DNA from: Eubacteriales bacterium
GTDB lineage: Bacteria; Bacillota_A; Clostridia; Christensenellales; Aristaeellaceae
Reading direction: 5' to 3'
Length of the DNA: 24,861 bases
NCBI GenBank assembly: GCA_029974035.1
Contig: JARKQG010000120.1
Span: 1-24,861, forward strand
Part shown: positions 7,022 to 14,990 of the stretch, piece after piece
Layout: each line of letters opens with the position of its first letter
How positions within the stretch are numbered: the stretch's first letter is position 1
Position numbers and translations under genes: made by a program
The notes under the pieces: generated by a model
Told to the model about the DNA's origin: nothing
Databases searched by the model: none
Seen by the model: only the letters and a program-made list of their open reading frames with translations

Positions 7022-9679
7022 TCAAGTCATCCGGATGGACGGGGCCAGCGCATACCGCCCCGAGTGGCGCCCGTAGAGGGCCAGCCCCCCGCCGCCGCTC
7101 ACCCGGAGGACGATGTCCACCGCCCCGGCCCGCCACAGCGCGGGGACGATCCGGCTGGGCAGCGGGGCGCGGATCAGGTATCCGTAGGAGCCCGCCTCGT
7201 CCAGCCTCCGGTCGTCCTTCTGGGCGTGCCAGCTCAGGATGCCCCGGGCGTCCGCCGGGTCGTTGGGGAGGGAAAAGCACCCGATGCGCTCGCCCCCCGC
7301 AAAAACCTCCACCGCCGAAGGATAGGGCGCCTCGTCGGTCATGAAGTAGGAATTGGGAAACGCGCCGCGGTCCGTGAGGCTCTTGGGGTCCCGGAAGAAC
7401 CGGAGCGGGTCCAGCGCCTCCACCGCCTCGCGCGCATCCTTGGCGAGCACGCGCTTGGCGCCCGCCTCGGCGAGAAGCTCCAGCCCGTCCGGGCAGGCCC
7501 CGCCCGGCAGATCGACCCGGAACCACACCTCGCCGGAGCCGCCAAAACACAGCTTTTCGCCGTCCATGGCCGTCCAGGATACCGGAAAGCGGTCGTCCGC
7601 CGGCCCGCCCAGCGGCAAAAGCCGCGGGTCGCGCGCCGGCCGCCGGACGTCAAAGGCGGTGAAGTTTCTGGAGATCGCGTGGCCGCGATCATCCAAAAGC
7701 CAGATCGAGCAGACCGCCGCCGCGTCCGCGTCCGGCATGGTCAGCGCCAGCGGCTCAAGGCATGTGACGCCCAAACCAAAAGCGTCGATCGGGCGCTCTC
7801 CCCAATCCGCCGTGATGCGGCCGTCGGGAGAATCGTACCAGAGCGCCCAGGCGATTCGCGCGCTCGCCCCGCCCCGGCCGGAAAAGCTCGAAAGCACCAG
7901 CGGCACAAGCACCGTTTCGCCCGCGCGGACCGTTTGGCAGGGCGGCGCGTCGACGGCGACGAAGTCCTGCGCATGGAGATCCCGGAGCGTCATACCGCGG
8001 CAGAGATCGCCGTATCCAAAGTCCTTGTCCCGGCCGTCCACGCGGTAGTAACCGTTGAACTCGTTGACGACGTCCCGGAACTCAGTGAACACGAAGCCGC
8101 ACAGCTTTTCGTGCAGGCGAAACTCGTTGAGCATGTAGCGGTACTGCCAGGCGATGTCGCTGTCCCCCGCGGAGCCCTCCACGCCCCAGACCATGCCGCA
8201 CTCGCTGACCATGAGCGGCTCCCGCCCCTGCCGCGCGCCGCCGGTGTAATTGAAGGCGGAGCCCGCCCAGGTTTCGCGCACGACGCGCGCCACGTGCTCG
8301 CGCAGCGGCTGGTAGCCGTTCATGTAGAAGTGCCAGGTGTTGAGATCGGTCTGCACATGGTCGTAATTGCAGGCGGAGTTGTCCTCGATCAGGCGGGTGG
8401 GGTCAAGGCGCTTGGCGCGGGCGTACATCCGGCGCACCCAGTCCTGCGTCTCGGCGCGGTACGTCTTTTGGCCGCCCTCAAAGTGGAAAAGTCCCCAGGT
8501 TTCGTTGAAGAGCACGAACGAAATGATCGACGGATGGCTGCGGTCGCGCAGCATCACCTCGCGCATCTCGTCCTCGTAGGCCCCCCGGGCCTCCCCGTCG
8601 GGCTCACCCCAGAAGCAGGGCATGTCCTCCATCACCATGATGCCGGCCTTGTCCATGTGGTAGAGCATCCTGGGCTCCTCCGGCTTGATGTGGAAGCGCA
8701 CCAAGTTCAGGCCCAGCCGCTTCATGCGCCAGGCCTCGTCCTCGAACACGCGCTCGTCCTCCGCGGTAAAGCCGCCCCGGGCGTATACCGCCTGATCCAG
8801 CGCGCCGCAGAGGGATACGGGCCGCCCGTTGAGGGTAATCCAGGGAAATTCGCGCCCGCCAAAGCACCGCGCGGCGATCTCGCGGATGCCAAAGTAGCTG
8901 CGAACGCGATCCTCCCCGCACTCGGAAAAAAGCGCCACCGTGCCCTCGTAGAGGTACGGATCCTCCGTGGACCACAGCCGGGGGTTCTCTACGCGGAAGC
9001 GAAGCTCGACTTCGTTCCGCCCGCACTCAAGGGCGCAGTCACGGGCGAAGGTCCGCCCCGCAAAGGCGGCCTCGAGCCGCGCTGCGCCGGCGGCGCCGGC
9101 TTCCACCCCGGCCCGGAGGATGACGGTCCCGTCGCAGCGCGTCTCAAAAAACAGATTCTCCAGCCAGGCCGCGGGCCGCTCCTCCAGCCACACGGTTTGC
9201 CAGATGCCGGCGATCTCGGCGTAGAGTTGCTTGCCGGTGGTCTGGCAGGGCCGGCGCGCGTCCCGCGCGCGGACCTCGATCAGGTTTTCCTCGCCCGGCC
9301 GCCAGAAATCGGCTACGTCAAAGGCGAAGGGCGCGTAGCCGCCGCGGTGCGTTCCGATGCGCCGGCCATTGACGTAGGCTTCGCACGCGTAATCCACCGC
9401 GCCAAAGCACAGAAAGACGCGGCCCTTTGCGTCAAACCGCGCGCGCCGCGCGTACCAGCCGGTGCCCGGCTCGTCCCGCCCCACGCCGGAAAGCGCGTCG
9501 GCCCAGGAAAAGGGTACGGTGATCTTCCCGCCATAGTCGCCGCGCCGCGCGGCAAAATCGGCCTCCGCCGCTTCCTCGCCCGCCGGAAACAGGCGAAAGT
9601 CCCAGGTTCCGTTGAGGTTGAGCCAATGCCCGCGCATGAGGTCCGGGCGCGGATGCTCCGGCTTGGGAATCGCCCTCAT
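7022..9679 (-). CDS. Glycoside hydrolase family 2 (beta-galactosidase/beta-glucuronidase-like)
   Basis: This 885-residue protein shows GH2 architecture. The jelly-roll sugar-binding domain is at about 1-190 (WLNLNGTWDFRL, GTGWYARR, VYVNG-type and HRGGYAPF motifs). An immunoglobulin-like domain lies at about 190-290. The TIM barrel at about 290-600 begins LNGRPVSLCGALDQ. Extra beta domains of about 280 residues extend to the C-terminus. Acid/base Glu393 lies in FVLFNETWG and nucleophile Glu493 in SECGMVWG. There is no signal peptide, so it acts in the cytosol on a glycoside imported by the operon's ABC transporter. The usual GH2 Arg-Gly-x-Asn-x-His turn reads CGALDQAVYARGG here, which resembles the Asp-Gln variant of many uncharacterised GH2 enzymes. 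The start ATG is preceded by GAAGGAGG. Candidate linkages are beta-galactoside, glucuronide or mannoside; sequence alone does not decide. Confidence 0.92.
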   Translation of the reverse strand: MRAIPKPEHPRPDLMRGHWLNLNGTWDFRLFPAGEEAAEADFAARRGDYGGKITVPFSWADALSGVGRDEPGTGWYARRARFDAKGRVFLCFGAVDYACEAYVNGRRIGTHRGGYAPFAFDVADFWRPGEENLIEVRARDARRPCQTTGKQLYAEIAGIWQTVWLEERPAAWLENLFFETRCDGTVILRAGVEAGAAGAARLEAAFAGRTFARDCALECGRNEVELRFRVENPRLWSTEDPYLYEGTVALFSECGEDRVRSYFGIREIAARCFGGREFPWITLNGRPVSLCGALDQAVYARGGFTAEDERVFEDEAWRMKRLGLNLVRFHIKPEEPRMLYHMDKAGIMVMEDMPCFWGEPDGEARGAYEDEMREVMLRDRSHPSIISFVLFNETWGLFHFEGGQKTYRAETQDWVRRMYARAKRLDPTRLIEDNSACNYDHVQTDLNTWHFYMNGYQPLREHVARVVRETWAGSAFNYTGGARQGREPLMVSECGMVWGVEGSAGDSDIAWQYRYMLNEFRLHEKLCGFVFTEFRDVVNEFNGYYRVDGRDKDFGYGDLCRGMTLRDLHAQDFVAVDAPPCQTVRAGETVLVPLVLSSFSGRGGASARIAWALWYDSPDGRITADWGERPIDAFGLGVTCLEPLALTMPDADAAAVCSIWLLDDRGHAISRNFTAFDVRRPARDPRLLPLGGPADDRFPVSWTAMDGEKLCFGGSGEVWFRVDLPGGACPDGLELLAEAGAKRVLAKDAREAVEALDPLRFFRDPKSLTDRGAFPNSYFMTDEAPYPSAVEVFAGGERIGCFSLPNDPADARGILSWHAQKDDRRLDEAGSYGYLIRAPLPSRIVPALWRAGAVDIVLRVSGGGGLALYGRHSGRYALAPSIRMT

Positions 9680-9727
9680 GAAGCGCCTCCTTCGGAGATT
9701 GTCCTCTATATGGCCGGCTCAAAGGCG

Positions 9728-10681
9728 TCAGGCTTCAAAAAACGCGCGGGGGTTGCCCACCAAAAGCTGCTCGATGTCCGCCTCCGCAAAGCCCTTTTGC
9801 CGAAGGAGCGGCAGCGCGTACCGGTGGATGAACCGGCTGTTGTAGCGGGCGTCATCCGGGTCCTTTTCCCGCTGGAAGCGCCACTCAAAGGGGCCGATGT
9901 CCACAAAGCTGACGTAGTCGTGAGAGATGAGCAGCCGCTTCAGCCAACCGCGCCGGCAGAGCTCCATCAGCGTATCGACGCGGCTCTCCAGCGGGTTTTT
10001 CGCGTCGTCGCCGAAGCGGTCCAGGCCGATGTAGCAGCCACGGCGCAGGATTGCTTCCAGAAAGTCCGCGTCGTTGGTGTCGCCGCAGTGGCCGATGACG
10101 ACGCGGTCCAGGGGCACGCCGTGCTTTTCCAGCACGTCCAGCTGGCGCTGCGCGCTGTCGTTTGTATGGGTGGCGTGGGTGGCCACGGGCAGGCCGCTCT
10201 CCTTCGCGGCGATGGCGGAGGCCTCCAGCAGCCGCGCGTTGATGGGCGTCACGCCCATCCGGTCGGTGCAGCATTTGATGATGCCGGGCCTGACGCCGGT
10301 GCCGTCCAGCCCATGCTCGATGTCCGTCATCAGGCAGTGCAGAAAGCTGTCCGTGCTCCGGCCGAACATCCACTGGTTTTCGGTGTAAAAAAAGCCGGTG
10401 GCACAGATGATCTGCATGCCGGTGCGCAGGGCGATCTCGCGCACGATGGCCGTATCGCGGCCCAGGCATACCGGCGTGACGTCCACCATCGTCCGGACGC
10501 CCATCGCCTTTGTGCGGGCGACATCCTCCGCGGCGTAATTTAGAAATTCCGCCCGATCGAACCACTCCGGGTAGCACATGCGCATGTTCCAGTTCGCGCT
10601 GACCACGTGCTCGTGGGTCAATGTCTGGCCCAGGGCGTCCGTGGAGATCGGCCCCGCGGCCGAATGAATCATCTTGGCCAT
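9728..10681 (-). CDS. Phosphotriesterase-family amidohydrolase, probable sugar lactonase
   Basis: This 317-residue metal-dependent hydrolase is of the phosphotriesterase (PTE, COG1735) family. All binuclear metal ligands are visible: His23 and His25 (LTHEHV), the lysine normally carbamylated, Lys136 (GIIKCCTD), His169 (ATHATHT), His198 (GHCGDT) and Asp255 (ISHDY). ATG 10681 is chosen over the further upstream ATG at 10717 because GGGAGG lies 7 bases before it and the extension has no family match. Characterised bacterial COG1735 members hydrolyse sugar lactones, sometimes phosphorylated, rather than organophosphates. Next to two sugar-type dehydrogenases, a lactonase role that opens an oxidised sugar fits well (inference). 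It is fourth from the end of the minus operon. Confidence 0.88.
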   Translation of the reverse strand: MAKMIHSAAGPISTDALGQTLTHEHVVSANWNMRMCYPEWFDRAEFLNYAAEDVARTKAMGVRTMVDVTPVCLGRDTAIVREIALRTGMQIICATGFFYTENQWMFGRSTDSFLHCLMTDIEHGLDGTGVRPGIIKCCTDRMGVTPINARLLEASAIAAKESGLPVATHATHTNDSAQRQLDVLEKHGVPLDRVVIGHCGDTNDADFLEAILRRGCYIGLDRFGDDAKNPLESRVDTLMELCRRGWLKRLLISHDYVSFVDIGPFEWRFQREKDPDDARYNSRFIHRYALPLLRQKGFAEADIEQLLVGNPRAFFEA

Positions 10682-10702
10682 GTTCGCGCCTCCCATCCGT
10701 CG

Positions 10703-10731
10703 CGGGCGGCGATCCATGCGTCCGCCGCCCG
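10703..10731 (-). other. Intercistronic stem-loop between the SIS and PTE-family genes
   Basis: CGGGCGGCG (10703-10711) pairs with CGCCGCCCG (10723-10731), a 9-bp GC-only stem with an 11-base loop. It lies in the 69-base gap between the stop of the SIS gene and the start of the hydrolase gene, one of the longer gaps of the operon. No T-run follows, so processing or mRNA stabilisation is more likely than termination. Chance pairing in GC-rich DNA cannot be excluded. Confidence 0.4.
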
Positions 10732-10750
10732 GTTGCCCGCGGCATCGCGG

Positions 10751-11353
10751 TCACTCGATGTTGCGATGGCGGGCCTCCATGTCCTCGTAGGTCTGGCCCA
10801 GCGCGTCCTTGACCAGGATGGCGACCACGTCCAGCAGGAGGTAGAGGTGCTGCTCGTACTGGTTGCCCATGGGCTGCACGGTGGGCACCGCGTCGTGCTG
10901 GCGCGGCGCGTCCGGCCCCATGGCCTTCTCGTCCAGGTAGACCGTGGCGTGCACGAAGAGGATCAGGTCCGCGTAGGTCCTGGCCAGGTAGCCCTCCGGA
11001 AGCCCGGTGATCATCGCGATCTTCGCACCCGACTCATGAGCGCGCTTCACGAAGTAACGGTGGATGCCCACGTCGCCGCGGCCGTCGCTGAGGATGAGCA
11101 GATCGCCCTCGTGCATGCCGATGGTGGTGTCGTCAAAGAGCCAGAAGGTGCGCTTGCCCAGGTGCGACAGCCGCATCGCGAAACCGCGCATGGAGATGCC
11201 CTCCCGCCCGGAGCCATATACGAAGATGTTGTTCGCCTTGACAATCGCGTCCACAAATGCGTCCAGCTGGGCCGTATCGAGAAGCTCGAACACCTTTGCG
11301 TGTTCCTCCACGATGGCCCGGGTCAGCCTGCGATAGGTTTCGGTGGAATTCAT
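10751..11353 (-). CDS. SIS-domain protein related to 6-phospho-3-hexuloisomerase
   Basis: This 200-residue single SIS domain is close in length and layout to 6-phospho-3-hexuloisomerase (HxlB). FVYGSGREG (about 44-52) matches the family's G-x-G-R-x-G turn, MRGFAMRLSHLG matches its following helix, and the C-terminal PMGNQYEQHLYLLLD matches the P-M-G-x-x-x-E catalytic region. The second phosphate-contact loop, usually Ser-Gly-Ser-Gly-x-Thr, reads LSDGRGDVG here, so the hydroxyl residues that hold the sugar phosphate are largely lost. The start ATG follows GGAGGG. It lies 15 bases after the permease gene. It may isomerise or bind a non-phosphorylated sugar or act as a sensor; a conventional phosphosugar isomerase remains possible. 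Confidence 0.82.
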   Translation of the reverse strand: MNSTETYRRLTRAIVEEHAKVFELLDTAQLDAFVDAIVKANNIFVYGSGREGISMRGFAMRLSHLGKRTFWLFDDTTIGMHEGDLLILSDGRGDVGIHRYFVKRAHESGAKIAMITGLPEGYLARTYADLILFVHATVYLDEKAMGPDAPRQHDAVPTVQPMGNQYEQHLYLLLDVVAILVKDALGQTYEDMEARHRNIE

Positions 11354-11368
11354 GTGCGGCCCTCCGTT

Positions 11369-12382
11369 TCAAGTCGTGCCCGTGTCGGCGGCGCCGGGCT
11401 TTCTGCGCAGGCGCCGGAGCCCCTGGGAGATCACGTCGGTCTGCATGCCGACCGACACCATTACCAAAACACCCATCAGGATGTTCTGCCACCAGGTGTT
11501 GATGTTGGCGGAATAGTTGAACATCGTGTTGATGACCACGATGATCAGCGTGCCGAACATGACGCCGCTGAACTTGCCCTCGCCACCAGTCAACTTGACG
11601 CCGCCCAGCGCGCAGCCGGCGATGGCGAAGGTTTCCCAGGACGCGCCGGCGGTCGCCTGCGCGGTGCGCAGCCGTCCCGAGAGCAATATGCCCGCCACCG
11701 CGCAGAGCAACCCGCAGATGGCGTAGGCCGTGATCTTGACCGAATCCACCTTGAGGCCCATCATCTGCGCCGCTTCCTCGTTGCCGCCCACGGCGTAGAG
11801 CGCGGTGCCCAGCCGCGTGTGACGGCTGAGGAACATGCAAAGCAGCACCAGCGCCAGGTAGATAAAGATCAGAATGCTGAAATCAAACAGCTTGGTGCGC
11901 CCAAACCACAGGATGGCCGGGCTTTCGACCGTCACAGGCCGCTGATCGGTGATCAGGTAGACGATGCCCCTGAGCGCCAGCATCATGGCCAGTGAGGCGA
12001 TCCAGGAGGATATCTTCATCTTGGCCACCATGAAGCCGGTCAGAAGGCCCGCGGCCAGGCCCGTAGCGAGGCCGGCGGCGATGCCCAGCACCGGGTGCCC
12101 GGTGTTGGCGACCATCGCGGCGATCACGCCCGACAGCGCCAGCGTCGAGCCCACGGAAAGGTCAATCTGCCCGATCATGATCACAAACGCCATCGCCAGT
12201 GCCACAATGCCGCCGTCGCACGCCGCCTTGCGCAGAATGTTCTGCACCGAGTCCACCGAGAGGAATTTGCGGTCGTTGAACAGAATGCTCGCCAGGGTGA
12301 ACAAAAGGATGAACGCAAGAACTGTGTTTTTGGAGTAGAACCAGTCGTACGCGGCGCGCACGGGGTTTTTCCGTTTGATCAT
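11369..12382 (-). CDS. RbsC/MglC-type ABC sugar transporter permease (second of pair)
   Basis: This 337-residue inner-membrane permease belongs to the BPD_transp_2 family. It has about ten hydrophobic segments and the GQIDLSVGSTLALSG motif typical of ribose/galactose-type permeases, then CALGGVKLTGGEGK near the C-terminal third (the family's G-G-x-x-x-x-G-G-x-G loop). ATG 12382 is preferred over the GTG at 12391 because GAGGAGG sits 8 bases upstream of the ATG and overlaps the GTG. The preceding permease gene stops at 12396, so spacing is 13 bases. Both permeases probably form a heterodimeric channel with the ATPase and binding protein of the same operon. Confidence 0.92.
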   Translation of the reverse strand: MIKRKNPVRAAYDWFYSKNTVLAFILLFTLASILFNDRKFLSVDSVQNILRKAACDGGIVALAMAFVIMIGQIDLSVGSTLALSGVIAAMVANTGHPVLGIAAGLATGLAAGLLTGFMVAKMKISSWIASLAMMLALRGIVYLITDQRPVTVESPAILWFGRTKLFDFSILIFIYLALVLLCMFLSRHTRLGTALYAVGGNEEAAQMMGLKVDSVKITAYAICGLLCAVAGILLSGRLRTAQATAGASWETFAIAGCALGGVKLTGGEGKFSGVMFGTLIIVVINTMFNYSANINTWWQNILMGVLVMVSVGMQTDVISQGLRRLRRKPGAADTGTT

Positions 12383-12395
12383 GGCCCGCACCTCC

Positions 12396-13370
12396 TCACG
12401 CGCGCGTTTCGCGCTGGATGTAGACGGCGAAGATGATGATGATCGCCTTGAGCACCTGCGCGTATTCGTAGGTAATGTTGTTCATGACGATCGAGATGGT
12501 GATCAGCTGCATGATGACCGCGCCGATCAGCGTGCCCATCACCTTGGCGCGGCCGCCGCTCATGCTGGTGCCGCCCACGGCCACGGCGGCAATGGCGTCC
12601 AGCTCCGCGAGCTTGCCCAGCGTGTTGCCGTCCGCCGCGCCCACCTTGCTGGAGAGCATGATGCCCGCCATGCCCGACAGGACCGCGCTGACCACGTATA
12701 CGGAAACGATGGTCATCACCGAATTGAGGCCCGAAAGCCGGGCCGCCCGGGGATTGTCGCCGACTGCCTGAATCCTGCGGCCCCAGGCGGTCTTTTCCAT
12801 GATGAAGTACACGGCGCCCGTCACCAGCACGATGGGCAGGATCTGCGTCGGCACGACGCCGAAGAACTTGCCCTGGCCGATGGAGAGAAAGTCCTCGTAC
12901 TGGGTCAGATAGATGATCTTGCCGTCGTTGACCACCTGGGCCACGCCGCGGGCCAGGATCAGCATGGCCAGCGTCACCACCATGGGCGACACGTTGAGTT
13001 TGCCGATCATGAACCCGTTGACCAGCCCGATCAGCGCACACAGCACGAGGCTGATCAGCATCGCGGGCACAATGCCCAGCGGCAGAAACACTGCGTTGAA
13101 CACCGCGGCCGCCGCCAGCACGGAGCCCACCGAAATGTCGATGCCGCCGGTGGAGATGACCATCGTCATGCCCATGCCGGTCAGGATGATCGTGCAACAC
13201 TGGGTGATGATGGTCCAGATGACGCTGACTGAGAAAAAGTTCTGCGTGAAGATTGAATTGATGAGCAGTATGACCGCCAGCATGATCAGCGCGCTCCAGC
13301 GCCTCAGCTGCTCGGACAGGCCGCCGCGCTCCCTGAGATAGTCCCGGCCCGCCTCGGCGGACTTCATCAT
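12396..13370 (-). CDS. RbsC/MglC-type ABC sugar transporter permease (first of pair)
   Basis: This 324-residue multi-pass membrane protein is of the same family as its downstream partner. It has ISTGGIDISVGSVLA in the first third and VAVGGTSMSGGRAK in the last third, with N-terminal hydrophobic stretches from about residue 28. The start ATG 13370 overlaps the ATPase stop as ATGATGA, giving translational coupling. A second ATG follows immediately and could be used instead. GAGGGGG lies upstream inside the ATPase gene. It pairs with the second permease to make the transmembrane part of the importer. The substrate is inferred to be a mono- or disaccharide from the family and the downstream GH2 enzyme. 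Confidence 0.92.
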   Translation of the reverse strand: MMKSAEAGRDYLRERGGLSEQLRRWSALIMLAVILLINSIFTQNFFSVSVIWTIITQCCTIILTGMGMTMVISTGGIDISVGSVLAAAAVFNAVFLPLGIVPAMLISLVLCALIGLVNGFMIGKLNVSPMVVTLAMLILARGVAQVVNDGKIIYLTQYEDFLSIGQGKFFGVVPTQILPIVLVTGAVYFIMEKTAWGRRIQAVGDNPRAARLSGLNSVMTIVSVYVVSAVLSGMAGIMLSSKVGAADGNTLGKLAELDAIAAVAVGGTSMSGGRAKVMGTLIGAVIMQLITISIVMNNITYEYAQVLKAIIIIFAVYIQRETRA

Positions 13371-14905
13371 GCGAGCACCCCCTCTTCCGCGGAGACCAGA
13401 TCGCTGTGGCTCTTGGCGATCGTGTCCATGATGCCATTCATCGAGATTTCATCGCTGATCAGCTCGCCCAGCTTGCGTCCGTCGCGGATGACAACGATGC
13501 GGTCGCAGTTGCGCACCAACTCCTCCATCTCGGAGGAAATCATGAGGACGCTGATGCCGCTTCCGGCAAATGCCTGGATCAGCCGCTCGATCTCCGCCTT
13601 GGTCCCCACGTCGATGCCTCGGGTGGGCTCGTCCAGGATGACCAGCCTGGGATTCATGCACAGCCAGCGGGCCAGCAGCACCTTCTGCTGGTTGCCGCCG
13701 CTGAGCAGGCGGACGGGCTGCTCGGGCGACGGAGTCTTGATCTTGAGCCGGTCAATGTAGGCGTTCACAATTTCCATCTGCTTTTTGGGGGATACCACGC
13801 CGCCCCGGGACAACTGGGGCAGCATGGCGATGGTGATGTTCTCCTTCACCGACAGGTGCGGATAAATGCCCTCTGCCTTGCGGTCCTCGGTGCAGTAGCC
13901 CATGCCGACGCGGATCGCGTCCTTGGGCGCGCGCAGCCTGAGGTGCCTGTCCAGCCACAGCACCTCGCCCCGGTCCGGAATCTCGGCGCCGAAGAGCACC
14001 TTGGTGAGCTCGGTGCGGCCGGAGCCCAGAAGCCCCGCCAGCCCCAGCACCTCACCCTTTTTGATGTTGACGTCGATGCCGCACAGCCGGACGCCCTGCT
14101 CGATGCCCCGCATCCCCGCCAGCACCTCGGCGCCGGCAAACGTATAGGCGCCCTTCTGGCGCAGCGTCTGGGTGTATTCGCGCCCGAGCATTAGCGAAAC
14201 CAGCTGCTGCACCGATATTTCGTCAATGGGGAACCGGCCGGATACCTCGCCGTTGCGCAGGATGGTCACCCGCTCGCAGATCCGGAACACCTCCTCCAGC
14301 CGGTGGCTGATGAAGATAACAGAAATGCCCTGGTCGGCCAGCCGCCGGATCACGCCGAAGAGCACCTCGACCTCCTTGGTGTCCAGCGACGAGGTGGGTT
14401 CGTCCATGATGACCAGCTTTGCGTGGATGGTCAGCGCGCGGGCGATGGCGACCATCTGCTGAATGGCCGTGGAGTATTTGTTCAGCGGCACATCCACGTC
14501 AATGGAAATGCCCATGCCCTGGAGCACATGCTCGGCATCGGCAATCATCTTCTTACGATCAATGGTGCCCAGCCTGGTGCGGGGCTCGCGGCCAAGGTAG
14601 ATGTTCTCGTAGACCCGCTGGAACGGGACGAGGTTGAGTTCTTGGTAAATGGGGCTGATGCCGTCGCGCTGGGCGTCCAGCGCGGTCTTGGGGCTGATTT
14701 CCCTTCCATCGAATTCGATGGTCCCGGCATCCTTCGAGTAAATGCCCGTGAGCACCTTCATCAGCGTGGACTTGCCCGCGCCGTTTTCGCCCATCAGCGC
14801 GTGCACTTCGCCCCTGCCCACCTCAAAGTCCACCCGGCTCAGCGCCCGGACCCCCGCGAAGGATTTGTCAATCCCGGTCATTCGAAGCAAAACCGGCTTG
14901 TCCAT
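13367..14905 (-). CDS. RbsA/MglA-type sugar ABC transporter ATPase with two nucleotide-binding domains
   Basis: This 512-residue tandem ATPase energises the importer. The N-terminal domain has Walker A GENGAGKST with Lys45, the RbsA-type degenerate signature YSTAIQQMVAIARAL and Walker B LVIMDEPTSSLD. The C-terminal domain has the degenerate Walker A GLLGSGRTEL that is normal for this subfamily, a canonical signature LSGGNQQKVLLARWL, Walker B LVILDEPTRGIDVG and a switch region MISSEMEEL. Length and asymmetry are exactly those of RbsA/MglA/XylG. The start ATG follows AGAGGT. The gene lies 85 bases after the binding-protein gene, with a hairpin between, and overlaps the first permease by four bases. 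Confidence 0.95.
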   Translation of the reverse strand: MDKPVLLRMTGIDKSFAGVRALSRVDFEVGRGEVHALMGENGAGKSTLMKVLTGIYSKDAGTIEFDGREISPKTALDAQRDGISPIYQELNLVPFQRVYENIYLGREPRTRLGTIDRKKMIADAEHVLQGMGISIDVDVPLNKYSTAIQQMVAIARALTIHAKLVIMDEPTSSLDTKEVEVLFGVIRRLADQGISVIFISHRLEEVFRICERVTILRNGEVSGRFPIDEISVQQLVSLMLGREYTQTLRQKGAYTFAGAEVLAGMRGIEQGVRLCGIDVNIKKGEVLGLAGLLGSGRTELTKVLFGAEIPDRGEVLWLDRHLRLRAPKDAIRVGMGYCTEDRKAEGIYPHLSVKENITIAMLPQLSRGGVVSPKKQMEIVNAYIDRLKIKTPSPEQPVRLLSGGNQQKVLLARWLCMNPRLVILDEPTRGIDVGTKAEIERLIQAFAGSGISVLMISSEMEELVRNCDRIVVIRDGRKLGELISDEISMNGIMDTIAKSHSDLVSAEEGVLA

Positions 14906-14917
14906 ACCGCACCTCTC

Positions 14918-14956
14918 TTAGAAAGAACCGCGGCCATCTCAAGGGGATGGCCGCGG
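14918..14956 (-). terminator. Attenuating hairpin between binding-protein and ATPase genes
   Basis: On the minus strand a perfect 11-bp stem (14956-14946 with 14938-14928, arms CCGCGGCCATC and GATGGCCGCGG) is followed by the pyrimidine-rich TTCTTTCTAA. Position after the first gene of the ABC operon is classic for partial termination, giving more binding protein than membrane components. The T-tract is interrupted, so read-through into the ATPase gene is expected. Confidence 0.65.
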
Positions 14957-14990
14957 CCCCGCGTATGCCATCGAAGGCGGCGCGAAGGGA

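Noticed and set aside
4716..7076. A 786-codon plus-strand frame opposite the Gfo/Idh/MocA and alcohol dehydrogenase genes
   Set aside because: Antisense shadow with the same compositional signature; it also runs through the terminator hairpin at 4824-4853.
7005..7550. N-terminal extension of the alcohol dehydrogenase frame to 526 codons
   Set aside because: The extension is out-of-frame translation of the GH2 gene. The alcohol dehydrogenase has a good ribosome binding site and family-typical N-terminus at GTG 7004.
7019..10543. A very long open frame (over 1100 codons) on the plus strand opposite the GH2 and PTE-family genes
   Set aside because: It is antisense to two genes with complete catalytic motifs. 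Its translation is low-complexity, rich in Arg, Ala, Gly, His and Pro, and lacks any domain. Long antisense frames are expected in GC-rich DNA.
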